Of a stretch of 64,000 bases of DNA, positions 1 through 8,497 are shown piece after piece. The notes beneath the pieces are model-generated. The model worked only from the letters and a program-made list of their open reading frames with translations. It was not told the DNA's origin and did no database searches. Numbering within the stretch: position 1 is the stretch's first letter; every line of letters begins with the position of its first letter. This DNA is from Streptococcus iniae (GTDB taxonomy: Bacteria > Bacillota > Bacilli > Lactobacillales > Streptococcaceae), in contig NZ_CP132230.1 in assembly GCF_030732225.1 (NCBI RefSeq), positions 1,764,001 through 1,828,000 of the forward strand, in the 5' to 3' direction. The position numbers and the translations under genes were made by a program.

Positions 1-804
1 AAGTCCTTCAATATAACCTTTAACATGTTGTTTCGGACCAGATAAAACCATCCATCCAACACGAAAACCGGCAATGCGATGTGATTTTGACAAACCATTC
101 ATAGAAACACAAAAAACATCTGGCGCTAAACTGGCAATTGCAATATGCTCACCACCATCCATGACAACACGGTCATAAATTTCATCAGCAAAAAGAATTA
201 GACCATGTTCTCTAGCAAGTTCAACAATAGCTTCAAGGATTTCTTTAGGATAAAGAGCTCCAGTAGGATTATTAGGATTAATAACAACGATAGCTTTTGT
301 TTTCGCAGTTATTTTTGACTTCATATCATCAATATCTGGATACCAATCAGCTTCTTCATCACAGATATAATGAACAGCCTTTCCTCCAGCTAAACTAACA
401 CAAGCTGTCCACAAAGGATAATCCGGCATCGGCACCAAAACCTCATCACCATCATCAAGCAAGGCTTGTAAAGACATGGAAATCAGTTCTGAAACGCCAT
501 TACCTAGATAAATATCATCAATATCAACATCTGGAAACTTCTTTAACTGACAGTACTGCATAATGGCTTTTCGTGCCGAAAAAATCCCCTTACTATCAGA
601 ATACCCCTCACTTTGGCGAGCATTTACAATTAAATCATGGATAACTTCATCTGGTGCTTCAAAACCAAAGGCGGCAGGATTTCCTGTATTCAAACGAAGG
701 ATTCTTTCCCCATTTGCCATCATACGTTCTGCTTCTTCCAAAACTGGTCCACGAATATCGTAGGCAACATCTTCTAACTTTGACGATTTATTAAACGTTT
801 TCAT
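1..804 (-). CDS. Class I/II pyridoxal-phosphate aminotransferase, 3' end outside window
   Basis: I read 268 codons from the ATG at 804 to the window edge, so the C-terminal third (family about 400 residues) is missing. The protein begins MKTFNKSSKLEDVAYDIRGP and carries the fold-type I landmarks in order: an NTGNPAAFGF substrate loop, NPNNPTGALY, ADEIYDRVV (the PLP-pyridine Asp), and GLSKSHRIAGFRVGW, whose Lys at about residue 240 should form the Schiff base with PLP. This resembles the AlaA/YfbQ-type alanine aminotransferase group; substrate is inferred. A GAGGTAAAG Shine-Dalgarno precedes the start. It is divergent from the universal stress gene. Confidence 0.85.
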   Translation of the reverse strand, partial: MKTFNKSSKLEDVAYDIRGPVLEEAERMMANGERILRLNTGNPAAFGFEAPDEVIHDLIVNARQSEGYSDSKGIFSARKAIMQYCQLKKFPDVDIDDIYLGNGVSELISMSLQALLDDGDEVLVPMPDYPLWTACVSLAGGKAVHYICDEEADWYPDIDDMKSKITAKTKAIVVINPNNPTGALYPKEILEAIVELAREHGLILFADEIYDRVVMDGGEHIAIASLAPDVFCVSMNGLSKSHRIAGFRVGWMVLSGPKQHVKGYIEGL

Positions 805-911
805 ATTCTTTACCTCGTAGACTATATTATAAACAAAATCAATCAAATTAGAAAGAATTTTCTATCTCTTTAAAAATGAAACACCGCGAAAAAATGATTT
901 CAGAAAAAAAT

Positions 912-946
912 AAAACGTTTTCAAATCCTCCAAAAAAGGGTATAAT
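912..946 (+). promoter_or_regulatory. Promoter of the universal stress gene with AAAACGTTTT palindrome
   Basis: A TATAAT box at 941-946 lies 17 bp after a weak TTTTCA at 918-923. The -35 overlaps the palindrome AAAACGTTTT (912-921), which resembles a degenerate cre (CcpA) site with about two mismatches. Catabolite control is only a possibility. Confidence 0.45.
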
Positions 947-1001
947 ATAAGTAAGAAATAGATTTAGAGCTTATCTCTAAATTTTCAAGGAGGACTAGGC
1001 T

Positions 1002-1454
1002 ATGATTGAAAAATACGAACACATAATGGTTGCTGTTGACGGCTCTTACGAATCAGAACTAGCATTTAATAAAGGTGTTAATGTTGCTAAACGAAATGAT
1101 GCAGAACTCATTTTAGTACACGTTGTTGACACGCGCGCCCTTCAAAGTGTTGCAACCTTTGACACTTATATCTATGATAAACTCGAACAAGAAGCCAAAG
1201 ATGTGCTCTCAGAATTAGAAAGACAAGCCCGTCACTTGGGTATCACAAATGTAAGGCAAGTTATTGAGTTTGGCAGCCCTAAAAAACTCCTAGCTCACGA
1301 TATTCCTGAACGTGAAAAAGTCGATTTAATCATGGTCGGTGCAACTGGCCTTAACACTTTTGAACGCCTCCTTATTGGCTCTTCATCAGAATACATCATG
1401 CGCCACGCTAAAGTGGATTTATTGGTCGTTCGTGACAATGACAAAACATTGTAA
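1002..1454 (+). CDS. Universal stress protein, UspA family
   Basis: A 150-residue protein, the usual length of a single-domain Usp. It opens with HIMVAVDGS (Asp13) and ends with the nucleotide-binding motif G113-x2-G116-x9-G126-S, so it should be of the ATP-binding class, acting in the cytoplasm in stress or starvation survival; the exact role is unknown for most members. The start is fixed by AAGGAGG at 987-993, nine bases before the ATG. It is monocistronic, with a strong hairpin terminator directly after the stop. Confidence 0.9.
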   Translation: MIEKYEHIMVAVDGSYESELAFNKGVNVAKRNDAELILVHVVDTRALQSVATFDTYIYDKLEQEAKDVLSELERQARHLGITNVRQVIEFGSPKKLLAHDIPEREKVDLIMVGATGLNTFERLLIGSSSEYIMRHAKVDLLVVRDNDKTL

Positions 1455-1460
1455 ACTTTA

Positions 1461-1536
1461 AAAAAGCTTGGATCATTTGATATCGTCCCCTTAAAGTGAA
1501 TAGAGGGGTAATCAAACATCCAAAGCTTTTTTATTT
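1461..1536. terminator. Bidirectional terminator between usp and the HAD gene
   Basis: AAAAAGCTTGGAT at 1461-1473 pairs with ATCCAAAGCTTTTTT at 1517-1532 around a long loop. U-tracts lie on both sides, serving two convergent genes. Confidence 0.75.
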
Positions 1537-2919
1537 TTCTAAGCGTTGCAATGATTTTTGCAATTGCTTATCCAATTCCTTTTTAATTGCTTTTTCTGGA
1601 GCATAATGTTCCTGCCAATTATCTGGTTTTAAAATCTTATGGCTAACAGGGTCAAAATGAGCTACGCCATCAGGGAATAATTTGCCCATATTAGCCTCGT
1701 GCACGGTTTCAAATATGGGTTGAGGATCTACACCCATAAGCACAAAAGAACCATAGGTAAAGTACAACAAATCTGTCAAGGCATCTACCTGCCCTACCAA
1801 TGGTGATTCTTTGTGTTCTTGAGACTGTACTTTATGTGCTGCTCTGTCAATAGCAGCATGCATATCCATCAAGGATTGTGTAAACTTAGTCTTATCCCCT
1901 TGACTAGCTGCATAAAGAAATTCAACCAACTCTTCCACTTTAAAATCAGCACGATGACCTGCCTGCGAAAGCGTGTAGCCTCTAGGAGTCTCAATGGTAT
2001 CACCATCCATCACACGATGGAAATCTTTAACCTTATTAAAGTTTTCATCACGACTCTTGAAGCTCTTATCAACATCCAAATGAATTAAACCGTAATGGGC
2101 CAAAGCCTTTGAAATACCACCATTATTGTTTGAAGCAGTGACAAAATGCGCACCTTCTTTGACAAGATCATCGGCATTCCCCATAGCAACACCGACACCG
2201 ACACCAGACAACATTTCAAGATCATTATCAGAATCGCCAAAAGCCATCACTTCAGACAATTCAAAATCAAAAATCTCTCCCAAACGTTCAATACCTTTGA
2301 TTTTAGACTGCCCCATAGAAATTAAATCAATAGAATAAGGGCTACTTCTTGTTATTTTAACATGAGGAAATTTTTCCTTAATTTCTGTAGCTTCCTCAGC
2401 TGAGGCTACAATAACAATTTGGTAAATCGGCTCTCGCATAATGGTTACTAAATTGTTAAAACTTTGCGGTTTAATACGACGAATTAAATGTTTAAAACTC
2501 CCCTCAACTGTTGTAACCATACTTTTAGGAACAATACTTGAAACCACTTGACCAAACTGGCTCGTGCCCATGTCAATAATCCGGGAACCATCAAGGCCAT
2601 AGGCTGTTCCTAAAGACACTTCTTTTTTGCGGTCACTTGCGTATCTTATAACCTTATAAATGAGTGATTTAGGCAACTGATTCTGATATAAAATCTTGTC
2701 TCTGGTTAAGATATATTGGCCATTATAGGTTACTGCAAAATCCAAGCCAAAATTTTCTAAAAAAGGCTGCACAAAAGCAGGGCCTCGACCTGTGGCTAGA
2801 CCAACCATAATTCCTTGTTTTTTCAAACTTTGAATGGCTTTTTGCGTTGTCTTTTGGACATTTTTTCGATCATTTAGCAAGGTACCATCGATATCAAAAA
2901 AGACTGCTTTTATTGTCAA
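1531..2919 (-). CDS. Cof-type HAD phosphatase fused to a MazG-like NTP pyrophosphohydrolase domain
   Basis: A 462-residue two-domain enzyme. Residues 1-275 are a Cof/HAD-IIB phosphatase: FFDIDGTL (nucleophile Asp9, general acid Asp11), Lys206 in GQSKIKG, and GDSDND at 228-233. After a linker, residues 305-450 form an all-alpha MazG-type domain with EE at 319-320, Glu323, and DALTDLLYF (Asp369, Asp373), the usual Mg-binding E/D set of NTP pyrophosphohydrolases. I infer a nucleotide house-cleaning role in which the released nucleotide is dephosphorylated by the same chain. The start is TTG, forced by the position of the HAD motif; the Shine-Dalgarno is only a purine-rich AAGAGAAA. The shared terminator closes the gene. 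Confidence 0.8.
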   Translation of the reverse strand: MTIKAVFFDIDGTLLNDRKNVQKTTQKAIQSLKKQGIMVGLATGRGPAFVQPFLENFGLDFAVTYNGQYILTRDKILYQNQLPKSLIYKVIRYASDRKKEVSLGTAYGLDGSRIIDMGTSQFGQVVSSIVPKSMVTTVEGSFKHLIRRIKPQSFNNLVTIMREPIYQIVIVASAEEATEIKEKFPHVKITRSSPYSIDLISMGQSKIKGIERLGEIFDFELSEVMAFGDSDNDLEMLSGVGVGVAMGNADDLVKEGAHFVTASNNNGGISKALAHYGLIHLDVDKSFKSRDENFNKVKDFHRVMDGDTIETPRGYTLSQAGHRADFKVEELVEFLYAASQGDKTKFTQSLMDMHAAIDRAAHKVQSQEHKESPLVGQVDALTDLLYFTYGSFVLMGVDPQPIFETVHEANMGKLFPDGVAHFDPVSHKILKPDNWQEHYAPEKAIKKELDKQLQKSLQRLEK

Positions 2920-3363
2920 AATCTTTTTTCTCTTTTCTCTACTAGGATAAAATAGATTATATCATATTCTTCATATAACTTATAGTATCTTGAAAGGACA
3001 AGTAACACCATTTCATTAACACAAGGTTTAATTCTATTCATTTTACTGTAATTTATGATAATATCAATTATTTTAATTCTAATCCAAAACCTTAGAACAC
3101 TCTGAAAATAGAGTGTTTTTTCTTTTGAAATCACTTTTTAAACAAGTGCAAAAAGCATAATTATTTAATAAATGAATAACCCTAAAACGCCTTTTTTAAG
3201 GCGTTTGGAAGACTTTAATTTATCAACTATTTTATCTAAAAATCATGTAAAAATAATTTTATTAAAACTGTGTTTTTTAATCTTAATAGTGTTATACTTA
3301 TCTCGTAAAGTGCAATAAGTGATCCACTCTAAAAGCTAAAATTGGAAAGGTTTAGGTGCTATT
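2920..3363. other. 444-bp intergenic region with two hairpins, no supported protein gene
   Basis: The minus strand carries a TATAAT at 2961-2956 suitable for the HAD gene. On the plus strand a terminator-like hairpin at 3095-3123 has no gene upstream of it, and a second palindrome AAACGCCTT/AAGGCGTTT lies at 3185-3206 without a T-tract. A TATGAT at 3054-3059 could serve a short plus-strand RNA ending at 3123, but its -35 is poor. The 72-codon minus frame over 2916-3134 looks random and lacks a Shine-Dalgarno. Confidence 0.5.
3095..3123 (+). terminator. Orphan intrinsic terminator
   Basis: AACACTCT pairs with AGAGTGTT (3096-3103 with 3110-3117), followed by TTTTTC. No annotated plus-strand gene ends here; see the possible small RNA finding. 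Confidence 0.6.
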
Positions 3364-4134
3364 ATGAGAATGCCTAAAATGAATTCGTCCAAACAGAAGA
3401 CAAGTTTGCTTGCTGTTATTGTTTTGCTACTATCATTTTCTCTGACAACAACCGTTGATGCAGCCCGAATACGAACGTATCCTAATGTAACACACGAAGA
3501 AACGAACTTTCCAATAGCAAGTTCTCCTAAAATACTAGCTTTTACCGGCGACTATCAGTTACAACTTGGTAATTTAGATCATCTAAACCGCGCTACTTCC
3601 TCACACATTCAACTTCAAGATAAACACGAAACAACTGACAATAGAACAAGCATCACTTATAACCCGGTTGGATGGCATAACTACAGATTCCCTTACGGAG
3701 ATGGCACAAAATCCTCTTGGGTAATGAATCGTGGCCATTTAGTTGGTTACCAATTCTGTGGTTTAAATGATGAAGCAAGAAATCTCGTCACTATGACTGC
3801 GTATTTAAACACTGGTGCCTACGCAGGGGCAAATGACAGCAACCCTGAGGGAATGCTCTATTATGAAAACCGTTTAGATTCTTGGCTTGCTCTTCACCCA
3901 AACTTTTGGCTAGATTATAAAGTAACACCAATCTACAATGGTAATGAATTACTTCCTCGTCAAGTTGCATTGCAATATGTTGGAATTGATGCAGCAGGTC
4001 AACTTCTTACTATCAAATTAAACAGCGCCAAGGAATCCGTTGATGAACACGGCGTTACAACCGTTATCTTAGATAATGTCGCAGAAAATATCACTCTCGA
4101 CTACGCAACAGGTACTGCTACTCCTAAAAATTAA
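3364..4134 (+). CDS. Secreted DNA/RNA non-specific endonuclease, streptodornase-like
   Basis: 256 residues with a Sec signal peptide: basic start, a hydrophobic core LLAVIVLLLSFSL, and likely cleavage after VDA at residue 33. The mature part has the beta-beta-alpha metal nuclease signature NRGHLVGYQ, with His125 as general base (Asn replaces the DRGH Asp), followed by the NLVTMTAYLN helix holding the metal-ligand Asn (about 149). Streptococcal family members degrade neutrophil-trap DNA or take part in DNA uptake; which applies here is inferred. GGAAAGG at 3344-3350 is 13 bases from the first ATG; ATG at 3373 is an alternative start. It stands alone, not next to phage genes, between its own hairpins. 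Confidence 0.85.
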   Translation: MRMPKMNSSKQKTSLLAVIVLLLSFSLTTTVDAARIRTYPNVTHEETNFPIASSPKILAFTGDYQLQLGNLDHLNRATSSHIQLQDKHETTDNRTSITYNPVGWHNYRFPYGDGTKSSWVMNRGHLVGYQFCGLNDEARNLVTMTAYLNTGAYAGANDSNPEGMLYYENRLDSWLALHPNFWLDYKVTPIYNGNELLPRQVALQYVGIDAAGQLLTIKLNSAKESVDEHGVTTVILDNVAENITLDYATGTATPKN

Positions 4135-4169
4135 ATAAAGGTACTTAACCTCAAGACAAATAAGTAAAC

Positions 4170-4216
4170 AAAAAGACTAGCTTTCTCTTTTCCCATCAAA
4201 AAGCTAGTCTTTTTCT
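4170..4216 (+). terminator. Terminator of the secreted nuclease gene
   Basis: AAAAAGACTAGCTTT at 4170-4184 pairs with AAAGCTAGTCTTTTT at 4199-4213, followed by T-rich sequence. Confidence 0.85.
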
Positions 4217-4379
4217 TATTAACACCTTCCATTATCCTATTTATCACTGCTTAGTAAAAATACATTTTCAATTCTTTCTATGGAAAGGTCATTAAAAACG
4301 TAGTAAAATAGACCCTAGAAGCAACTAAGCCTATTTTTATAGGCCTAACTAATCTATTTTGAAAGAAGAATGACAACTA

Positions 4380-5342
4380 ATGAAGCAAATCCTTGTCCTA
4401 CATACCGGAGGAACAATATCCATGCAGGCTGATGCAGCCGGTCAGGTAGCACCTAACGCCATCAATCCAATGACAGAACTTGGGATTAACCTTGATAACA
4501 TCCAACTTCATGTTATCGATTTTTTCAACCTACCAAGTCCTCATATCACACCTCATCACATGCTTAAACTCTACCACAAAATCAAAGAGGACGGCGCAGC
4601 TTATGACGGTATTGTTATCACTCACGGAACCGATACTCTGGAAGAAACCGCCTATTTTTTAGACACCATGGCCATTCCCGATGTTCCTCTTGTTATCACA
4701 GGAGCTATGCGTAGTGCCAATGAAATTGGTAGCGATGGTATCTATAACTACTTAACAGCTCTTCGTGTTGCAAGCCATGACAAATCAAAAGGCAAAGGTG
4801 TCCTTGTTGTTATGAACGATGAAATTCACGCTGGTAAATACGTTACTAAAACACATACAACAAATATTTCAACCTTTCAAACACCCACCCATGGTCCTCT
4901 TGGCATTGTCACTAAAGATGATCTTCTGTTCTTTAAAACTGCAGAACCACGTGTTCGCTTTGACCTCAAAGAATTAAGTGGTACAATCCCAATTGTCAAA
5001 GCCTACGCTGGTATGGGAGACGGTAGTATCCTCAGTATCCTTAGTCCAGATAACATCCAAGGTCTAGTTATTGAAGCACTCGGAGCAGGTAACATCCCAC
5101 CATTAGCAGTTCCAGAAGTAGAGACATTAATTGCTCAAGGAATTCCTGTTGTACTTGTTTCGCGTTGTTTCAACGGTATCGCAGAAGCTGTTTACGCCTA
5201 TCAAGGTGGCGGTGCCAAACTCCAAAAATCTGGAGTTATGTTCGTCAAAGAACTCAATGCCCCAAAAGCCAGATTAAAACTCTTGATTGCTCTAAACGCA
5301 GGGCTAAAAGGCCAAGCCTTGAAAGATTATATCGAAGGCTAA
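4380..5342 (+). CDS. L-asparaginase, type I (cytoplasmic)
   Basis: 320 residues with no signal peptide, hydrolysing asparagine to aspartate and ammonia in the cytoplasm. The two catalytic threonine motifs are intact: LHTGGTIS with nucleophile Thr12, and THGTDT at 81-86 holding the second Thr-Asp pair; the partner Lys lies in the DEIHAGKYVTKT segment. The length fits bacterial type I enzymes. The Shine-Dalgarno is weak (GAAAGAAG, about 13 bases upstream). It is monocistronic and followed by a clean hairpin terminator shared with the convergent reductase gene. Confidence 0.9.
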   Translation: MKQILVLHTGGTISMQADAAGQVAPNAINPMTELGINLDNIQLHVIDFFNLPSPHITPHHMLKLYHKIKEDGAAYDGIVITHGTDTLEETAYFLDTMAIPDVPLVITGAMRSANEIGSDGIYNYLTALRVASHDKSKGKGVLVVMNDEIHAGKYVTKTHTTNISTFQTPTHGPLGIVTKDDLLFFKTAEPRVRFDLKELSGTIPIVKAYAGMGDGSILSILSPDNIQGLVIEALGAGNIPPLAVPEVETLIAQGIPVVLVSRCFNGIAEAVYAYQGGGAKLQKSGVMFVKELNAPKARLKLLIALNAGLKGQALKDYIEG

Positions 5343-5347
5343 ACAAT

Positions 5348-5385
5348 AACTACCTAACTCCAAGAGCTAGGTAGTTTCTTTTTAA
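5348..5385. terminator. Terminator between asparaginase and aldo/keto reductase
   Basis: AACTACCTA at 5348-5356 pairs perfectly with TAGGTAGTT at 5368-5376, then TCTTTTT. The genes on either side converge. Confidence 0.85.
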
Positions 5386-6299
5386 GGTAAATTATTCCCA
5401 GCTGCGCGGTATATCTCATACCACTCTGGACGCGTCAGCTTAATCTTAGTGGCTGCCGCAATTTTTTTAATCCTATCAGGATTCATAGAGCCAATAATAG
5501 CTTGCATTTGTGCAGGATGTCTGAGAATCCAGGCAATAATAATTGCCTCATCAGAAACAGCATAGTTTTGAGCTAAAGTGGAAATGACGTGATTCAACTC
5601 GACATAATCAGGATTTCCTGTAAAGAGACCTTTGTCCAAATCAATTTGAAAAGGAGACCATGCTTGAATCGTCACCTTCTTGAGACGACAATAATCTATA
5701 ATCCCATTATCCCTGTCAATTCCTGCTTGATTGCGCATGTTAACATTTAACCCTGCATCAATCATTGGTGTGTGTGCTGGAGATAATTGCATTTGATTAA
5801 CCGCCAAGGGTTGCTCCAGATAAGCCTGCAAAAGCTCCATTTGAAAACGATTGTGATTACTGACGCCAAAATGTTTAACTTTACCAGACTTTCGCAAAGA
5901 GGTAAAAGCTTCTGCAACTTCTTCTGGTTCAACCAAGGCATCCGGGCGATGAAGCACTAGAAAATCAAGATAATCTGTTTGCAAACGGTCTAAAATCCCA
6001 TCAACAGAGGCCAAAATATGCTCTTTAGAAAAATCAAAATAGCCCTTTTGAATGCCACATTTTGATTGCAAAATGAAATCATCTCGCTTTAATCCAAGGT
6101 TTTGAAAAGCCTGACTAAAGCGTACTTCTGATTGACCACCGCCATATATATCAGCATGATCAATAAAATTAATGCCTTCTTCTAAGGCAGTCCCAATTAC
6201 TTTTTGTGCCTCTATCACATCAAGACTGGCCATTCGCATACAGCCTAAGACAAGTCTGGAGGCTTCAAGCCCGGTTTGTCCGATTATTTGATTGGTCAT
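5382..6299 (-). CDS. Aldo/keto reductase, YdhF-like
   Basis: 305 residues, a TIM-barrel NADPH oxidoreductase. The catalytic tetrad can be read directly: Asp47 and Tyr52 (FIDHADIYGGGQSE), Lys80 (FILQSKCG), His117 (FLVLHRPD). The C-terminal segment IIGSMNPDRIKKIAAA is the usual NADP phosphate-binding loop. It is close to the E. coli YdhF subgroup; the substrate is unknown. AAAGGAG eight bases before the ATG supports the start. It is a single gene. Confidence 0.88.
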   Translation of the reverse strand: MTNQIIGQTGLEASRLVLGCMRMASLDVIEAQKVIGTALEEGINFIDHADIYGGGQSEVRFSQAFQNLGLKRDDFILQSKCGIQKGYFDFSKEHILASVDGILDRLQTDYLDFLVLHRPDALVEPEEVAEAFTSLRKSGKVKHFGVSNHNRFQMELLQAYLEQPLAVNQMQLSPAHTPMIDAGLNVNMRNQAGIDRDNGIIDYCRLKKVTIQAWSPFQIDLDKGLFTGNPDYVELNHVISTLAQNYAVSDEAIIIAWILRHPAQMQAIIGSMNPDRIKKIAAATKIKLTRPEWYEIYRAAGNNLP

Positions 6300-6378
6300 C
6301 CTAAAACTCCTTTGAACCTTTATTACTGACAGTATACCATTTCAGTGAGCATTTCACTGTTTTTAACATCATTTGCAC

Positions 6379-8394
6379 CTAATCAAAGTTTCCTTTGTCT
6401 TCTAAATTCTCTGCAATTACTCGCCACTCAGGGTGGCTTTGCCAATCCCTTTGGCCAGCAATCTGATTAGCCACTCGCCTAGCCTCTTCTAAAATATGAA
6501 AATCTTCAACAATATCAGCTGTTTTAAACTCCGGAATACCTGATTGTCTCGTCCCAAAAATTTCACCTGCCCCACGCATCTTCAAGTCGGCTTCAGCTAA
6601 GACAAAACCATCTGTCGTTTCAGTCATAATCGCCATACGTTCTTTACCAGACTCTGTTTTGGGATTAGCAACCAAAATAGCATAGGACTGTTTATGCCCA
6701 CGACCAACACGACCACGCAATTGATGCAACTGACTCAATCCAAATCTGTCTGCGTCCATAATCATCATAATAGTTGCATTTGGCACATTAACACCCACTT
6801 CAATAACAGTTGTTGAAACAAGAATAGCTATTTTTTGTGCTTTAAAGTCTTGCATAATGCTATCTTTCATGTCATTTTTCATTTTACCGTGCATCAGTGC
6901 AATGCTAACAGTATCCCCAAAGTAGTCTTTGAGTTCTTCTTCTAAAGCGACAGCATTCTTCAAATCAAGTGCCTCAGATTCCTCAATCAAGGGTGAAATA
7001 ACATAGACTTGGGCGCCTTTGGCAATTTCCTTAGAAACCCAGGCCAGTACACTCTCTAATTGTTGATGTTTAACCCAACGTGTCACAATAGGTTTTCGAC
7101 CTGCTGGCAACTCATCAATAATAGAAACATCCATCTCTCCGTAAGCCGTGATAGCCAAAGTCCTTGGAATAGGGGTTGCCGTCATCATAAGCACATCAGG
7201 ATTTTCCCCTTTTTCTCTAAAAATACGTCTTTGTTTGACCCCAAATCGGTGCTGCTCATCTGTGATGACCAAGCCCAACTTGTGGTATTGCACAGCATCT
7301 TGAATCAAAGCATGGGTCCCTACAATCATGTCAACAGACCCATCAGCAATTGCCGCCAGAGCTGTCCGCTTCTGTGCAGCTTTCATTCCAGATTTCAAAA
7401 TAGCAATGGACAAATCCGGGAAGAGTTCTAAAAGGCTCTGGTAATGTTGCTCTGCCAAAATTTCTGTAGGAACCATCAAAGCTGATTGATAACCTGCTGT
7501 ATAAGCCGCAAACATAGCTAAGCTGGCAAGGACTGTTTTACCAGAACCAACATCCCCTTGTAAGAGCCGATTCATATGCTGACCAGACTGCATATCTGAT
7601 AAAATATCTGCCAAACTCTTTTCTTGAGCTCTAGTCAGCGAAAAAGGCAATTGCGCTACTTTAGCTTCAACTTCATCTTCCTTGTAGGCGATGGCTAAGC
7701 CAGAACTTTCTGATTTACTGGCAAATCTAAGCACCTGCAAGTGCATTTGAAAGTAAAAAAGTTCTTCAAACTTAATGCGTCTCAGAGCCGCCTTATATTC
7801 CTGTAAATCACTTGGAAAATGCATGGCTTTAATAGCAGCTTGACGCCCCATCAGTTTATAGCGGGTAATTAATGTTTCTGGTAAATTTTCTTGAACCTGA
7901 CTTAATAAACCACTATCAAAGGCTGATTTAATAGCTTTAATCAAGGCAGTTTGACTTACTCCTTGCACCAAATGATAAACCGGCTGCAATTCATCTTCAA
8001 GCGTCATCACAAATTTCATTCCCGTTAGGCTAGCTTTCTTTTGGTCCCACTTGCCAAAAATAGCCACCTCCTTATCAAGTTCCACCTTATCTGCAAGATA
8101 GGGCTGATTAAAGAAATTAACAGCAATCACAAGCTCCCCTTGTTTCACTTTAAAACTTAAACGATTGCGCTTAAAACCATAATACTGGACATTGGCAGGT
8201 GTCACAACAAGACCCGTCACAAGGGCTTTTTCACCATCTTGAAGCTCAAAAACAGATTTACTCTTAAAATCCTCATAACGAAAAGGATAGTACAACAATA
8301 AATCTTCAACACTATAAATCTCCAATTTATGAAACTTTTCAGCTGATTTAGGTCCTAAACCCTTCAATTCTGAAATGGGCGACTGTAACTTCAT
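6379..8394 (-). CDS. recG: ATP-dependent DNA helicase RecG
   Basis: RecG remodels stalled forks and Holliday junctions. From the ATG at 8394 the protein is 671 residues, normal for streptococci. It has an N-terminal OB wedge domain, LLQGDVGSGKTVLAS (Walker A), DEQHRFGV (DExH box), MMTATPIPRTL (motif III), and the late helicase motifs LRGRVGRG and the RecG C-terminus. I chose 8394 over an upstream frame opening at 8436 because AAGGAGG lies just before this ATG and the upstream start would fall inside a terminator hairpin. It lies downstream of the haem operon and is probably transcribed separately. Confidence 0.95.
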   Translation of the reverse strand: MKLQSPISELKGLGPKSAEKFHKLEIYSVEDLLLYYPFRYEDFKSKSVFELQDGEKALVTGLVVTPANVQYYGFKRNRLSFKVKQGELVIAVNFFNQPYLADKVELDKEVAIFGKWDQKKASLTGMKFVMTLEDELQPVYHLVQGVSQTALIKAIKSAFDSGLLSQVQENLPETLITRYKLMGRQAAIKAMHFPSDLQEYKAALRRIKFEELFYFQMHLQVLRFASKSESSGLAIAYKEDEVEAKVAQLPFSLTRAQEKSLADILSDMQSGQHMNRLLQGDVGSGKTVLASLAMFAAYTAGYQSALMVPTEILAEQHYQSLLELFPDLSIAILKSGMKAAQKRTALAAIADGSVDMIVGTHALIQDAVQYHKLGLVITDEQHRFGVKQRRIFREKGENPDVLMMTATPIPRTLAITAYGEMDVSIIDELPAGRKPIVTRWVKHQQLESVLAWVSKEIAKGAQVYVISPLIEESEALDLKNAVALEEELKDYFGDTVSIALMHGKMKNDMKDSIMQDFKAQKIAILVSTTVIEVGVNVPNATIMMIMDADRFGLSQLHQLRGRVGRGHKQSYAILVANPKTESGKERMAIMTETTDGFVLAEADLKMRGAGEIFGTRQSGIPEFKTADIVEDFHILEEARRVANQIAGQRDWQSHPEWRVIAENLEDKGNFD

Positions 8395-8422
8395 AGGCCT
8401 CCTTCCACCATATCTCGACATA

Positions 8423-8453
8423 AAAACTCTTGTCACTATTATACAAGAGTTTT
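8423..8453 (-). terminator. Terminator after the haem operon; loop contains a recG -10 box
   Basis: AAAACTCTTGT pairs with ACAAGAGTTTT (11 bp), then a short T-run on the minus strand. The loop holds TATAAT (8441-8436), with CTGAAA 17 bp upstream, so termination of the sia operon and initiation for recG appear to share this DNA. Confidence 0.65.
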
Positions 8454-8497
8454 CAAATATTTTCAGTTAATTTGTTGGTGAATCAACAATTTCTCCT

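Noticed and set aside
2916..3134. 72-codon minus-strand ORF upstream of the HAD gene
   Set aside because: No Shine-Dalgarno, low-complexity hydrophobic translation, and it spans an intrinsic hairpin; treated as intergenic.
7060..7431. 123-codon plus-strand ORF inside recG
   Set aside because: Antisense shadow of the helicase domain.
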